DNA of 64,000 nucleotides from CBDDLD01 sp965230605 (lineage in GTDB: Bacteria; Bacteroidota; Bacteroidia; Flavobacteriales; Flavobacteriaceae): positions 930,001 through 994,000 of the forward strand of contig CBDDLD010000004.1 in NCBI GenBank assembly GCA_965230605.1, read 5' to 3'. A model generated the notes under the pieces. It was not told the origin of the DNA and did no database searches. It saw only the letters and a program-made list of their open reading frames with translations. Shown here in pieces: positions 1 through 7,482 of this stretch. Made by a program: the position numbers and the translations under genes. How positions within the stretch are numbered: the first letter of the stretch is position 1; each line of letters opens with the position of its first letter.

Positions 1-49
1 TATAGTGCAAAATACAAAAAATAGGGTATAAAAAAAGTGACACTTAATG

Positions 50-223
50 TCACTCTTTGTCGTCGTTTTTTGATTTCGGTTGCCGCTTATTAGCTTTTAA
101 ATGTTGCATTAGCATCCATTCGATTTGACCATTAGTGCTTCTGAACTCATCAGCAGCCCATTTTTCAATGGCCTTGAGCATATCTTCATTGATCCGTAAT
201 GCAAAGGCTTTTTTCTTGGCCAT
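50..223 (-). CDS. Small ribbon-helix-helix (Arc-like) DNA-binding protein
   Basis: A 57-residue frame starting MAKKKAFALRINEDMLKAIE and ending in a charged Lys/Asp tail. The N-terminal strand KAFALRIN, followed by two predicted helices with an intervening STNGQIE turn, is the pattern of Arc/CopG-type ribbon-helix-helix repressors that bind DNA as dimers. It is the last gene of the leftward operon led by the SPFH protein, starting 5 bases after the stop of the DUF1648 gene. Known family members are transcriptional repressors or antitoxins; here no toxin partner is visible, so autoregulation of this operon is an inference. Identity as RHH is fairly secure, target unknown. Confidence 0.75.
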   Translation of the reverse strand: MAKKKAFALRINEDMLKAIEKWAADEFRSTNGQIEWMLMQHLKANKRQPKSKNDDKE

Positions 224-228
224 AATGT

Positions 229-732
229 TTATTTATTTAGTCGTTTTTGATAGATGAGTATTATTACTGGTAACAATACGCTAGAACCAATTACTATTGG
301 TATAAATAAGCGCCCTAATGATGTTCTAATTCCTTGAGCATTTTGTATAATATGATATGCTATATACGCGAAAAGCAGCACACATAAAAAGTTCACAATA
401 CGTAATATTCTTGTGCTAAAACGATATTGTTTTAGAGCATTGTCTTCAGTAATATTGGTCATGTAATTATGTAAGTGCGGATACTTGTTAAGTATAAATA
501 ATCCAATATACAAGATTGTTGCTAATGCTGGAATAAACCATATTGTAGACCTGTGACTATAGCCGTCTGCTTCACCTTTACTGTTGAAATGTGACGCTAT
601 AGTTTCTGGCAAATCATTGTATTGGGTGATGGCATATAACCATGTTAACAACAGTAGCGCTATTGATAACAGTTCTATTGCTACATCCACATATTGAAAA
701 GGAACTTTTATTTTAGGTCTATCGTTTGCCAT
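229..732 (-). CDS. DUF1648-type integral membrane protein
   Basis: A 167-residue protein with about four hydrophobic segments (roughly residues 15-35, 63-82, 110-130, 140-160). After the first segment it carries the motif LPETIASHFNSKGEADGY, the hallmark of DUF1648, the domain also found at the N-terminus of SdpI-like immunity/signalling membrane proteins. It sits fifth in the SPFH operon, 5 bases downstream of the DUF4177-like gene and 5 bases upstream of the RHH gene. In known SdpI systems the membrane protein sequesters a regulator; whether this protein works with the adjacent RHH protein is speculation. Function not established. Confidence 0.75.
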   Translation of the reverse strand: MANDRPKIKVPFQYVDVAIELLSIALLLLTWLYAITQYNDLPETIASHFNSKGEADGYSHRSTIWFIPALATILYIGLFILNKYPHLHNYMTNITEDNALKQYRFSTRILRIVNFLCVLLFAYIAYHIIQNAQGIRTSLGRLFIPIVIGSSVLLPVIILIYQKRLNK

Positions 733-737
733 AAGTA

Positions 738-896
738 TTAACGATTTTTATCACGTTCAAAGACAACGCTAGACCAACCTTGAGCAATATGCTTTGCTTG
801 CCACCCTTCACGAGCGTATTGGTTAAGGAAGTCTTCAAAATTTTGTGTACGGTTTCTAAATCCGATTTTTGGTATAACTACTTTATATTCTTTCAT
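738..896 (-). CDS. DUF4177-like small protein
   Basis: A 52-residue frame beginning MKEYKVVIPKIGFRNRTQNF and containing LNQYAREGW and a C-terminal VVFERDK strand. This order (YKVV strand, then a helix with an LNxxxxEGW motif, then a hydrophobic strand) is that of DUF4177, a short soluble domain of unknown function. Its start overlaps the end of the upstream 154-residue gene by 14 bases, which suggests translational coupling within the SPFH operon, and it ends 5 bases before the DUF1648 start. No signal peptide or membrane segment. Family call is by motif reading only. Confidence 0.7.
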   Translation of the reverse strand: MKEYKVVIPKIGFRNRTQNFEDFLNQYAREGWQAKHIAQGWSSVVFERDKNR

Positions 897-1347
897 GCTG
901 TAATTTAAATCTTGAATTTAACTTTTCTAAATGTTGTAAAAATTCAGTATGCTGATTTTCTGAGGTTCTAAATGTGAGATTCATTGTGCTAAAATTTCCT
1001 TTTATGCTCAGCGTAGTATTGAGTGGATCATCGGCATCAACAGTTTGAGTCACTGAAGAAATATGTTCTACCTTTAATGTATTTGTCCAAGAGGTTTTTA
1101 CAAATTCTAAATACATCCAATAGAGCACAAACAATGTGATAGGAACATATATCACAGAAACAAATACCCAATCGAGTGTGCTTTCTAATCCACGTTCTAG
1201 TTTACCATCTAGTCTGTTAAATAGATATAATCCTGCTACTACTGCTAGCCCCTTGTTTTTATACATACTCCAGGCCTTAATGTTTGATACCTTGATATGT
1301 GTATTTGACAATTCGACACTACCTTTTAAAAGATGATAGGACTTCAT
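883..1347 (-). CDS. Membrane protein of unknown function (SPFH operon)
   Basis: A 154-residue protein I do not recognise. The N-terminal third is soluble, a short hydrophobic stretch lies near residues 33-43, and a strong transmembrane segment occupies about residues 59-82 (FVSVIYVPITLFVLYWMYLE). The C-terminal half is rich in alternating polar/hydrophobic strands and might form a small PH-like beta domain facing the cytoplasm, but that is inference. Its ATG overlaps the stop of the preceding 65-residue gene by 4 bases (ATGA) and its 3' end overlaps the DUF4177-like gene by 14, so it is surely translated as part of this operon. Confidence 0.7.
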   Translation of the reverse strand: MKSYHLLKGSVELSNTHIKVSNIKAWSMYKNKGLAVVAGLYLFNRLDGKLERGLESTLDWVFVSVIYVPITLFVLYWMYLEFVKTSWTNTLKVEHISSVTQTVDADDPLNTTLSIKGNFSTMNLTFRTSENQHTEFLQHLEKLNSRFKLQHERI

Positions 1348-1541
1348 AGGTTTTCTTTTTCTTTAGTTTCTTCGTCATCTTTTAGAAAGACCATTGCAAT
1401 AACAACTCCAAGTAGAACACCCACTAATGGTCCATAAATAATTCCCGTCATTATGTCTCCGAAGACAGCACCAAAGGTTACTCCAAGGCTAGAGCCAAAT
1501 GCACTACCAAGTGCAATACTTAATACTTGTTTCTTATTCAT
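1344..1541 (-). CDS. Glycine-zipper-like small membrane protein
   Basis: A 65-residue protein made of two hydrophobic helices (about residues 6-28 and 32-52) rich in small residues at regular spacing (GSAFGSSLGVTFGAVFG, then GPLVGVLLGVV), followed by an acidic/basic tail. Such glycine spacing allows tight helix packing, as in glycine-zipper membrane proteins. It starts 2 bases after the SPFH stop codon and overlaps the next gene by 4, so it is an operon member. A structural partner of the SPFH protein is plausible but unproven. Confidence 0.65.
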   Translation of the reverse strand: MNKKQVLSIALGSAFGSSLGVTFGAVFGDIMTGIIYGPLVGVLLGVVIAMVFLKDDEETKEKENL

Positions 1542-1543
1542 GA

Positions 1544-2404
1544 TTAATGACTTAAAGTTCCGGTGTTAACTACAGGTGCTGCATCTTTATCACCACATAA
1601 TACGACCATAAGATTACTCACCATCGCCGCTTTACGTTCTTCATCAAGATCTACAACTTCATTCTTATTGAGTTCTTCAATGGCCATCTCTACCATACTC
1701 ACTGCTCCTTCTACTATTTTATGACGTGCTGCAACAATTGCAGTAGCTTGCTGGCGTTTAAGCATGGCATTAGCAATTTCCTGAGCATAGGCTAAATACC
1801 CTATTCTTGCTTCTAAAACTTCAATACCTGCTATCTTTAAACGTTCTTCAATTTCTTTTTCCAGAGCTTCACTGACTTCATTTACACTAGAGCGTAATGT
1901 GATGTCTTCTTCGTGACCCTCATCAGCAAAATTGTCGTATGGATACATACTGGCCAATTTTCTTACAGCAGCATCTGTTTGTACACGCACAAAGTTTTCA
2001 AAATTATCGACATCAAAAGCTGCTTTATAGGTATCTAATACCCGCCACACCAATATGGTGCTGATCATTACCGGATTACCTAGTTTATCATTTACTTTAA
2101 GACGTTCACTGTCAAAGTTACTTGCTCTCAATGAAATCTTCTTTTTAGTATAAAATGGGTTCACCCAGTAAAAACCATTCTTCTTAATAGTACCTACGTA
2201 TTTTCCAAAGAGTAATAATACTCTGGAATTGTTGGGTTGAACCATTACAAAACCGAACATTACGATAATTCCAGCAAACACAGCAAAACCATACCAAGGG
2301 TTTTGATCAGCTACAATAGCAGCGATGCCTCCACCGAATAGTATTAAGAACACTAAAAGCATTAAATAACCATTAGCCGGTACAATTGTTTTTTCTTCTT
2401 TCAT
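1544..2404 (-). CDS. SPFH/band-7 (stomatin/prohibitin-like) membrane protein
   Basis: 286 residues. Two transmembrane segments lie near residues 12-33 and 37-56, followed at once by a band-7 domain beginning MVQPNNSRVLLLFGKYVGTI and running to about residue 250, including the typical EIEERLKIAGIEVLEARIGY strand-helix region and a coiled AMLKRQQATAIVAARHKIVEGA segment. SPFH proteins form ring oligomers on membrane microdomains and scaffold proteases or stress proteins. The C-terminus is short. It heads a six-gene leftward operon and has its own TTTG-N20-TATCTTTA promoter. The combination with a terminal RHH gene suggests the operon is self-regulated, which is an inference. Confidence 0.9.
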   Translation of the reverse strand: MKEEKTIVPANGYLMLLVFLILFGGGIAAIVADQNPWYGFAVFAGIIVMFGFVMVQPNNSRVLLLFGKYVGTIKKNGFYWVNPFYTKKKISLRASNFDSERLKVNDKLGNPVMISTILVWRVLDTYKAAFDVDNFENFVRVQTDAAVRKLASMYPYDNFADEGHEEDITLRSSVNEVSEALEKEIEERLKIAGIEVLEARIGYLAYAQEIANAMLKRQQATAIVAARHKIVEGAVSMVEMAIEELNKNEVVDLDEERKAAMVSNLMVVLCGDKDAAPVVNTGTLSH

Positions 2405-2441
2405 GATTGATTAAATTTATAATGATATTAAAATGATATCA

Positions 2442-2473
2442 TAAAGATATATAAAAATAATTTGATTTTCAAA
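2442..2473 (-). promoter_or_regulatory. Bacteroidota-type promoter of the SPFH operon
   Basis: Read on the minus strand: TTTG (plus 2470-2473), a 20-base spacer, then TATCTTTA (plus 2442-2449), one base off the -7 consensus TAnnTTTG. The SPFH ATG lies about 38 bases beyond the -7 box. Just downstream are TGATATCA and further ATATCA copies (plus 2421-2441), a reasonable place for an operator bound by the operon's RHH protein; that part is inference. Confidence 0.55.
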
Positions 2474-2520
2474 ATTTTAGCAGAAAATAATTTTTGGCAC
2501 GGGAATTGATATACTTAAAG

Positions 2521-2600
2521 TGTAATGATTTTCATGCGCAAGTTTATTGATTAATAGCTTACTTCGAATGCGCAACATTACATTTGGTTGGTTAGTTAGT
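2521..2600 (+). ncRNA. Candidate structured RNA between SPFH operon and hydrolase
   Basis: No reading frame fits here. TGTAATG (2521-2527) and CATTACA (2576-2582) are inverted repeats enclosing two direct copies of ATGCGCAA (2534-2541 and 2568-2575). A G/U-only tract TTTGGTTGGTTAGTTAGT (2583-2600) follows and runs directly into a strong terminator (2601-2630). The layout is that of a small RNA of about 110 nt ending in an intrinsic terminator. No clear promoter with correct spacing was found, so this is only a candidate. Confidence 0.3.
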
Positions 2601-2630
2601 AAAAAAGCGCCCTACGGGGCGCCTTTTTTA
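2601..2630. terminator. Bidirectional intrinsic terminator
   Basis: GCGCCC / TACG / GGGCGC stem-loop flanked by A6 on the left and CTTTTTT on the right, so it can end transcripts from both sides: the alpha/beta hydrolase gene from the right, and any rightward RNA from 2521-2600. Confidence 0.85.
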
Positions 2631-2655
2631 TTTTATAGTATGTAGTATCTAATAA

Positions 2656-3582
2656 TTAACTTTTAATGAATTCTGAAATCGAAGTTATAAGTTCTGGAAC
2701 TATTGGCCTAAACGATTCATTATAAGACTTCGAATTTTCAAGATCATCGCCCTTAATTTCAAAAAGTACATGATTCATGTTTTCGATGATCTTAAGCTTA
2801 GAATTTTCATTGGCTTTGTTTAGTAGTTTAGCCTCATCTATACTCACTTGTAAGTCTTTAGTACCGTTGATCAGAAGAATAGGGATATTAAGCTTCTTGA
2901 TTTCTTTCGCAGGATCATACTGCATCCAATTCATCATAAAAGGTTGTACACTTATATCAAAAATTGAAGCTAATGCTTGTGGGTATTCTGTAGTTGTTTT
3001 CCCTTCTTTTAAAGTGTTTATGATACGCTTTGTATCTTCAGTAAACATGGGTGCAGTTTGATCTACTTGTTTAATAATAACATCACCTATGTTCTGTCCG
3101 GCACCGGCAAGTGATATGAACCCATCAACATTATTATCTGATGCTAATAAGCCAACTAAGCTTCCTTGACTATGACCTATAACATATATTTTACTATAGT
3201 TTTTATCAGATTTAAAATGATTAATCACTGCTTTAGCATCAGTTACAAAATCATCAAACATAATATCATCATCAACTTTCCCCCGTCGTATTTGTTTGAC
3301 GATGCGCTTATCGTACCTAAAAGTCGCTATAGAATTATTGGTAAGTCCTTCCGCGAGTTTTTTTAGAGAATTACTTTTTAAGAAATTTTGATTCCCATCA
3401 CGATCAGTAGGTCCAGAGCCAGCTATTATAATAGCCAAGCTTTTCGCTTTTATAGCTTTGGGCGTTAACAGCGTACCATCTATATGTTCTGAAACAGAAA
3501 TCTCTTCTGAGTTATAGCTTAAGTCCTGACAGTATAGGGCAGAACCACTAATAAATATTAGAATGCTTAATAAGCGAATCAT
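2656..3582 (-). CDS. Secreted alpha/beta hydrolase (S33/BAAT-like)
   Basis: 308 residues with an N-terminal signal peptide ending near CQDLSY. It carries the nucleophile elbow GHSQGSLVG around residue 138-145 and an early oxyanion-region motif IIIAGSGPTDRDGNQ that is typical of the alpha/beta hydrolases often annotated as serine aminopeptidase S33 or dienelactone-hydrolase-like. An acid (NGTKDLQV) and a histidine (NMNHVLFE) complete the expected Ser-Asp-His triad near the C-terminus. Substrate cannot be told from sequence; esterase or peptidase are both possible. The gene is monocistronic and ends at the terminator at 2601-2630. Confidence 0.85.
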   Translation of the reverse strand: MIRLLSILIFISGSALYCQDLSYNSEEISVSEHIDGTLLTPKAIKAKSLAIIIAGSGPTDRDGNQNFLKSNSLKKLAEGLTNNSIATFRYDKRIVKQIRRGKVDDDIMFDDFVTDAKAVINHFKSDKNYSKIYVIGHSQGSLVGLLASDNNVDGFISLAGAGQNIGDVIIKQVDQTAPMFTEDTKRIINTLKEGKTTTEYPQALASIFDISVQPFMMNWMQYDPAKEIKKLNIPILLINGTKDLQVSIDEAKLLNKANENSKLKIIENMNHVLFEIKGDDLENSKSYNESFRPIVPELITSISEFIKS

Positions 3583-3915
3583 GAATTAAAAACTTTTTAC
3601 TAAAATAAACGTTAATTCATAGCCCCTTATTATAAAGTAAAAAAAGTTTGCCTTAGCGTTAAATATTATGTACCGTTTTTCAATCTCGTGAGTGCATTTT
3701 ATCGGTGAAATGCACTATTTCATCTTTAAATGTTAAAAAAATATGTATTTCATCGATTAATGATGTATTTCAACTGATATATTGATTGGTCAGATTATAT
3801 TTGGTGTGTACTAAAATTTAGTTTTTAGTTCAATGGATTAATTAATTAATATTTGCATTATGTTGTTGGCTTTAGAGACCCTAAATCTGCCGATGTAAAT
3901 AAAAAGCAAATTGAG
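3583..3915. other. Intergenic region with hairpin and spaced direct repeats
   Basis: No convincing gene in about 330 bases. It holds a 9-bp perfect hairpin, AGTGCATTT (3691-3699) and AAATGCACT (3708-3716) around TATCGGTG, and two copies of ATGTATTTCA (3743-3752 and 3763-3772) exactly 20 bases apart, i.e. on nearly the same helical face. These could be regulator sites for the leftward hydrolase gene starting at 3582, but no promoter box is clear. Confidence 0.4.
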
Positions 3916-3945
3916 AAAAACCGAGATTGAGGGATCTCGGTTTTT
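3916..3945 (-). terminator. Intrinsic terminator of alkB
   Basis: Perfect 12-bp stem AAAAACCGAGAT / ATCTCGGTTTTT with loop TGAGGG, 13 bases past the alkB stop codon; read leftward it ends in a U-run. It is symmetric enough to work in both directions. Confidence 0.9.
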
Positions 3946-3958
3946 CAATTTTATACAT

Positions 3959-4561
3959 TTAAGTTTTTATCTGTCTAAACGTTAAGTTTATCCTACCACC
4001 AATAGACCGCTTGGTTTTTGCTATCTGATGTAACCAGAAATGTTGCATTTCCCCAGCCATAACTAATAGACTCCCATGTTTTAATATAAGTTTATGGCGT
4101 TCATTCTTTAAGCTTCTATGCTTAAAATGAAAAGGTCTTTCTTCACCAAGACTTATGGAAGCAATAATAGGGTTATCACCTAATTCTTTTTCATTATCAG
4201 CATGCCAACCGTTACTATCATTGCCATCTCTGTAATAATTGAGGAGCACAGTATTAAATATCACTTTGGTATGATCTTCAATTTTGAATTTTAATTGTTT
4301 TAGCGCATCAGTATAGGGCTTCGGATACATAGTAATGTTAGAATAGGAGTAGGGCGTCGAAGTATCCCCATATAATGCGGTTAACCGAGGTTGCTTGTAA
4401 GTTTTTCCATAGACCGTGATATTATCATGCTGCCATGCTGTACTATCTTTTAAAATGGTATAAAAAGAATCTGCTTCAATAGATTTTAAAAAAGAAGGGT
4501 AGTAGATTAATTCTGCATTAGGAAGAACTATCTGCTGTTTCTCTTCGGAAAACAAATTCAT
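3959..4561 (-). CDS. alkB: AlkB-type 2-oxoglutarate/Fe(II) DNA-repair dioxygenase
   Basis: 200 residues, the usual size of the short AlkB proteins. It repairs alkylated bases (1-methyladenine, 3-methylcytosine) by oxidative demethylation using Fe(II) and 2-oxoglutarate. All catalytic parts are visible: H120 and D122 in NGWHADNE, distal H178 in HFWLHQIAK, and the 2-oxoglutarate-binding RxNxTxR motif at R190-N192-R196 close to the C-terminus. The N-terminus has the nucleotide-recognition lid. It is divergent from the VanX-type gene with only 32 bases between starts, so promoters must overlap. Ends at its own terminator. Confidence 0.92.
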   Translation of the reverse strand: MNLFSEEKQQIVLPNAELIYYPSFLKSIEADSFYTILKDSTAWQHDNITVYGKTYKQPRLTALYGDTSTPYSYSNITMYPKPYTDALKQLKFKIEDHTKVIFNTVLLNYYRDGNDSNGWHADNEKELGDNPIIASISLGEERPFHFKHRSLKNERHKLILKHGSLLVMAGEMQHFWLHQIAKTKRSIGGRINLTFRQIKT

Positions 4562-4593
4562 AGATCAATTTTTTCCTAAATTAGCGATACACT

Positions 4594-5271
4594 ATGAATT
4601 ACAAAAGCATAATATTAGCATTTTTAGTTCTTGTAAGTCTTAACACAACTTCTGAACAACAACTTCCTGAGGGTTTTGTTTATGTCAAAACCATTATTCC
4701 GGATATTGATGTTGAACTTCGCTATTATTCTACCAATAATTTTGTGGGCGATACCATAGATGGCTATAATGCTAATAAGCTTATAATGACCAAAGCTGCA
4801 GCAATACAGTTAAAGGCGGTTCAAGATGAATTGCAACAACAGAATTTATGTGTTAGAGTCTACGATGCCTATCGTCCTCAACGTGCTGTTAATCACTTTA
4901 TACGTTGGGCAAGGGACCTTAACGATACCATAAATAAATCGAGGTTTTACCCTGATGTTAAAAAACGAAATTTATTCAAAGAAGAATATATTGCTTCACG
5001 TTCGGGTCATAGTAGAGGAAGCACTGTTGACCTAACCATAATAGATGGCAATACAGATAAACCATTAGATATGGGAAGTGCCTTTGACTTTTTTGGACAG
5101 CAATCGTGGGTGAACTATGATGAAATTACTAAAGAGCAACAAAAAAACCGGCAGTTATTACAACAGGTTATGCTGAAACATGGCTTTAGAAATTACCCAA
5201 AAGAATGGTGGCATTTTACATTGAACGGAGAGCCCTTTAAGGATACGTATTTTGATTTTGTAATTGAGTAA
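4594..5271 (+). CDS. M15D D-Ala-D-Ala dipeptidase (VanX/DdpX-like), exported
   Basis: 225 residues with a hydrophobic N-terminus (residues 4-18) consistent with export to the periplasm. It has the VanX zinc signature: R94 in DAYRPQRAV, the SxHxxGxxxD motif with H139 and D146 (SGHSRGSTVD), and E204/H207 in KEWWHFT. Family enzymes split D-Ala-D-Ala, either giving vancomycin resistance or scavenging D-alanine from peptidoglycan. No vanH/vanA neighbours exist here, so cell-wall D-amino acid salvage is more likely. Its 3' end abuts the convergent FkbM gene with no spacer. Confidence 0.88.
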   Translation: MNYKSIILAFLVLVSLNTTSEQQLPEGFVYVKTIIPDIDVELRYYSTNNFVGDTIDGYNANKLIMTKAAAIQLKAVQDELQQQNLCVRVYDAYRPQRAVNHFIRWARDLNDTINKSRFYPDVKKRNLFKEEYIASRSGHSRGSTVDLTIIDGNTDKPLDMGSAFDFFGQQSWVNYDEITKEQQKNRQLLQQVMLKHGFRNYPKEWWHFTLNGEPFKDTYFDFVIE

Positions 5272-6015
5272 TTAATTCCACCGACTAGTCTTCCTTAAGA
5301 AGCCTGATTTTTTCACAAAACACACATCGCACTGTCCTAAGGCACCATCGTAAGGGCGCCTTAAAAACCCCGGAAAGTCATAAACAACGTAGTCCTTGGT
5401 ATTCATAAAATTAATAACATCAGAGAACTCAGGAGACTCAGGAGCATCATGATGCTTAAACATAGAAACTTCTAAAATGAAAACCTCTGTTTTGCCAAAT
5501 AAGCTTGTTGCGCCTTTAAGCGCTTCGAGCTCATATCCTTGTATATCGAGTTTAACTAATTCGGGAATTTTTAGTTGATACTCATCAATCAGACTGTCGA
5601 TGCTTCGTATAGGAATAATACGTTGCTTACCTGTTTCTATAAGTTCAGCTTCTTGTTTGGGGAGTAGTGATGATCCCACCATATCATCCCATATGGTAAT
5701 AACAGATTCACCATCTTGACTTCCGACTGCAACTTCTATGAAAGTAAATGTTTCATTTGCTGCACACAATTCCTTTAAAACACCAGCCATTTCCGCTAAA
5801 GGTTCTATTAATAAATAGTCGGCATTAGGGAAGTGATGCTTAGCCATTTTACTCCAGTTGCCTTTATTGGCGCCTACATCGAAAATAGAAGTACAAGATA
5901 ATCCACGAGCTTTTAATGCTTTTAGTAATACATCCATACTTCCAACACCTTCGGAACTCAACTTCACAAGTTCGAATCCAAAATAATTGAATATTTTTTT
6001 GACTACTTGTTTCAT
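5272..6015 (-). CDS. FkbM-family SAM-dependent methyltransferase
   Basis: 247 residues from the ATG at 6015 (MKQVVKK), chosen because it lies 2 bases after the stop of the DoxX gene, whereas the longer frame would overlap that gene by 70 bases. It shows SAM motif I as FDVGANKGNWSKMAK, the acidic motif II near LLIEPLAEM, and the FkbM signature LVKLDIQGYELEALKGA. FkbM proteins O-methylate sugars or polyketides. It forms a leftward set with DoxX and a CarboxypepD-reg protein. Substrate unknown. Confidence 0.85.
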   Translation of the reverse strand: MKQVVKKIFNYFGFELVKLSSEGVGSMDVLLKALKARGLSCTSIFDVGANKGNWSKMAKHHFPNADYLLIEPLAEMAGVLKELCAANETFTFIEVAVGSQDGESVITIWDDMVGSSLLPKQEAELIETGKQRIIPIRSIDSLIDEYQLKIPELVKLDIQGYELEALKGATSLFGKTEVFILEVSMFKHHDAPESPEFSDVINFMNTKDYVVYDFPGFLRRPYDGALGQCDVCFVKKSGFLRKTSRWN

Positions 6016-6017
6016 AT

Positions 6018-6374
6018 CTATGGTATGTACGTATAAGCCCAATACATTAATACAAACTGAATAGGAACTCTTAATATTAATAACCATTTTGGGAATCCAG
6101 CTGAGGCTTTCTCACCAGATAACATATAGATATGTACTGCTAAGAATAGGGTCAGCATTATTAAAATTCCATACACTGCATAAGTCCTTAAAGATGCCAT
6201 AAGTAAAGCGCTACCACATGTTATTTCAGCAACACCACTTAGATACACTAATAATCGATGGTTAGGTAAATACCTAGGCATTACTCTCATAAAGGCTTTA
6301 GGCTTTACAAAGTGCATTAGTCCGGCAACAATGTATATTCCGGACATTACATATAAATGCCAGGGGTTATTCAT
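6018..6374 (-). CDS. DoxX-family membrane protein
   Basis: 118 residues with four hydrophobic helices (about 7-24, 42-63, 68-87, 97-114). The N-terminal GIYIVAGLMHFVKPKAFMRV and the LSGVAEITCGSALLM segment are typical of DoxX-like proteins of Bacteroidota. Some family members are linked to redox or sulfur metabolism, but most have no known role. Its start overlaps the upstream CarboxypepD-reg gene by 8 bases and its stop is 2 bases from the FkbM start, so the three are co-transcribed. Confidence 0.8.
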   Translation of the reverse strand: MNNPWHLYVMSGIYIVAGLMHFVKPKAFMRVMPRYLPNHRLLVYLSGVAEITCGSALLMASLRTYAVYGILIMLTLFLAVHIYMLSGEKASAGFPKWLLILRVPIQFVLMYWAYTYIP

Positions 6375-7350
6375 TCTTATAAACTTTATAAGTTATACCT
6401 ATCCCATAGTTATTGAGGTTATTATCTAGAAGACTGGATTTATAGCCATTTCCTTTTTCGAATTTTACCCATGCATTATCATTAATAAAAACGCGTTTCA
6501 CGTAGGTGTTTTTAGTCTTTATTTTATCCGTAAATGGAAGTAGTGGTCTAAAGTTGGTTGGAATCTTTACAATACCACTCTTTGTTTTTATTTCTTTGTA
6601 TTTCTTATTAGGTAATAATTTTCCTGATTTATCAGTATAGCCGAGCACCTGAATAGATACAAAGAATCCATTCTTAGGAGCATAAAGGTCAAAGCTTTCA
6701 ACATTTAACTCATGAAAGTCACCATCTTTTTCAGTGGCTCTAAACACAATAGTTTCATAAGTTAGAACATCACCCGGAAGCCCTTTTTCATTAGCCTCAT
6801 AGAATTGAACTTTAAACAATGTGGAAAAAGATCTCTTATCACTATTAGCACGTTTTCTTTTCTTCCAATCTTTAGATTCTAATGCAATAGGAAACTTAAT
6901 AGTTTTAAGTTGCTTTAGACGATCATCTGTATTTGGAAAGAAGACAGCTATTTCAGATTCTATAGTAGGTAACCAACACTTATAGTAATCGTCATCCAAA
7001 TACGGCTTTAATTCTTCTTTTTTAAACCTCTTCTTGTTTTTTACATTGATGACTACTTCATCAAGCTCATTAATATCCTGAGTCAGCTTAATTTCTTTTG
7101 GTAAATCAATGGTTGCAATAGCTAAATGCTTGTACCCAAGTGCTGAAATAAACAAAGAATCTATATCTGGATATAGTTTTTTGTTGAAAACAAATAAGCC
7201 TTCATCGTCCGCAAAAATGCCATTCCCGTTACCAAAAGATATTGTGGCATAAGATACAGGGTAATTGGTTTCGGAATCTTTAATATAAGTTTGTGAAGTA
7301 CTTAGATTAAAAGAGAATACGATTAGAAGTAATATGAAAAATCTTGTCAT
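6367..7350 (-). CDS. Exported protein with carboxypeptidase-like regulatory domain
   Basis: 327 residues from ATG 7350 (MTRFFILLLIVFSFNLSTSQ), chosen because this start gives a clean signal peptide that the longer frame hides. Residues about 20-105 are a CarboxypepD_reg-like beta-sandwich (SYATISFGNGNGIFADDEGL, then LGYKHLAIATIDL and LDEVVI), as in TonB-receptor N-termini and many free-standing Bacteroidota envelope proteins. The rest has no family I recognise. It probably sits in the periplasm or outer membrane and leads the DoxX-FkbM set. Confidence 0.75.
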   Translation of the reverse strand: MTRFFILLLIVFSFNLSTSQTYIKDSETNYPVSYATISFGNGNGIFADDEGLFVFNKKLYPDIDSLFISALGYKHLAIATIDLPKEIKLTQDINELDEVVINVKNKKRFKKEELKPYLDDDYYKCWLPTIESEIAVFFPNTDDRLKQLKTIKFPIALESKDWKKRKRANSDKRSFSTLFKVQFYEANEKGLPGDVLTYETIVFRATEKDGDFHELNVESFDLYAPKNGFFVSIQVLGYTDKSGKLLPNKKYKEIKTKSGIVKIPTNFRPLLPFTDKIKTKNTYVKRVFINDNAWVKFEKGNGYKSSLLDNNLNNYGIGITYKVYKNE

Positions 7351-7429
7351 CTTTATTAAAGACAACAAGATAGGTATTAATGCCCTAAAATGGTAACAAA
7401 AAATTGATCTATTCTTAAACGATAAACTA

Positions 7430-7459
7430 AATAAGCACCTCAAAAATGAAGTGCTTATT
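7430..7459 (-). terminator. Hairpin downstream of 7483..7824 gene
   Basis: AATAAGCACCTCA / AAAA / TGAAGTGCTTATT, 13-base arms with a single mismatch, 24 bases past the stop of the DUF6249-like gene. The U-run on the minus strand is weak, so it may be a poor terminator or an mRNA-end stabiliser. Confidence 0.6.
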
Positions 7460-7482
7460 ACAGATTGATTGATTGGCAGTTT

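Noticed and set aside
40..65. TGTCGTC-like string near 56-62 as an ECF -10 box
   Set aside because: It lies inside the RHH coding region with no TGTAAC at N13 upstream; chance occurrence.
1136..1336. Plus-strand open frame opposite the membrane-protein gene at 883..1347
   Set aside because: It is wholly antisense to a gene fixed by overlaps on both sides and has no recognisable protein pattern.
4594..5271. VanX-type gene as part of a vancomycin-resistance cluster
   Set aside because: No vanH, vanA ligase or VanRS-type genes adjoin it; a D-Ala-D-Ala salvage role is simpler.
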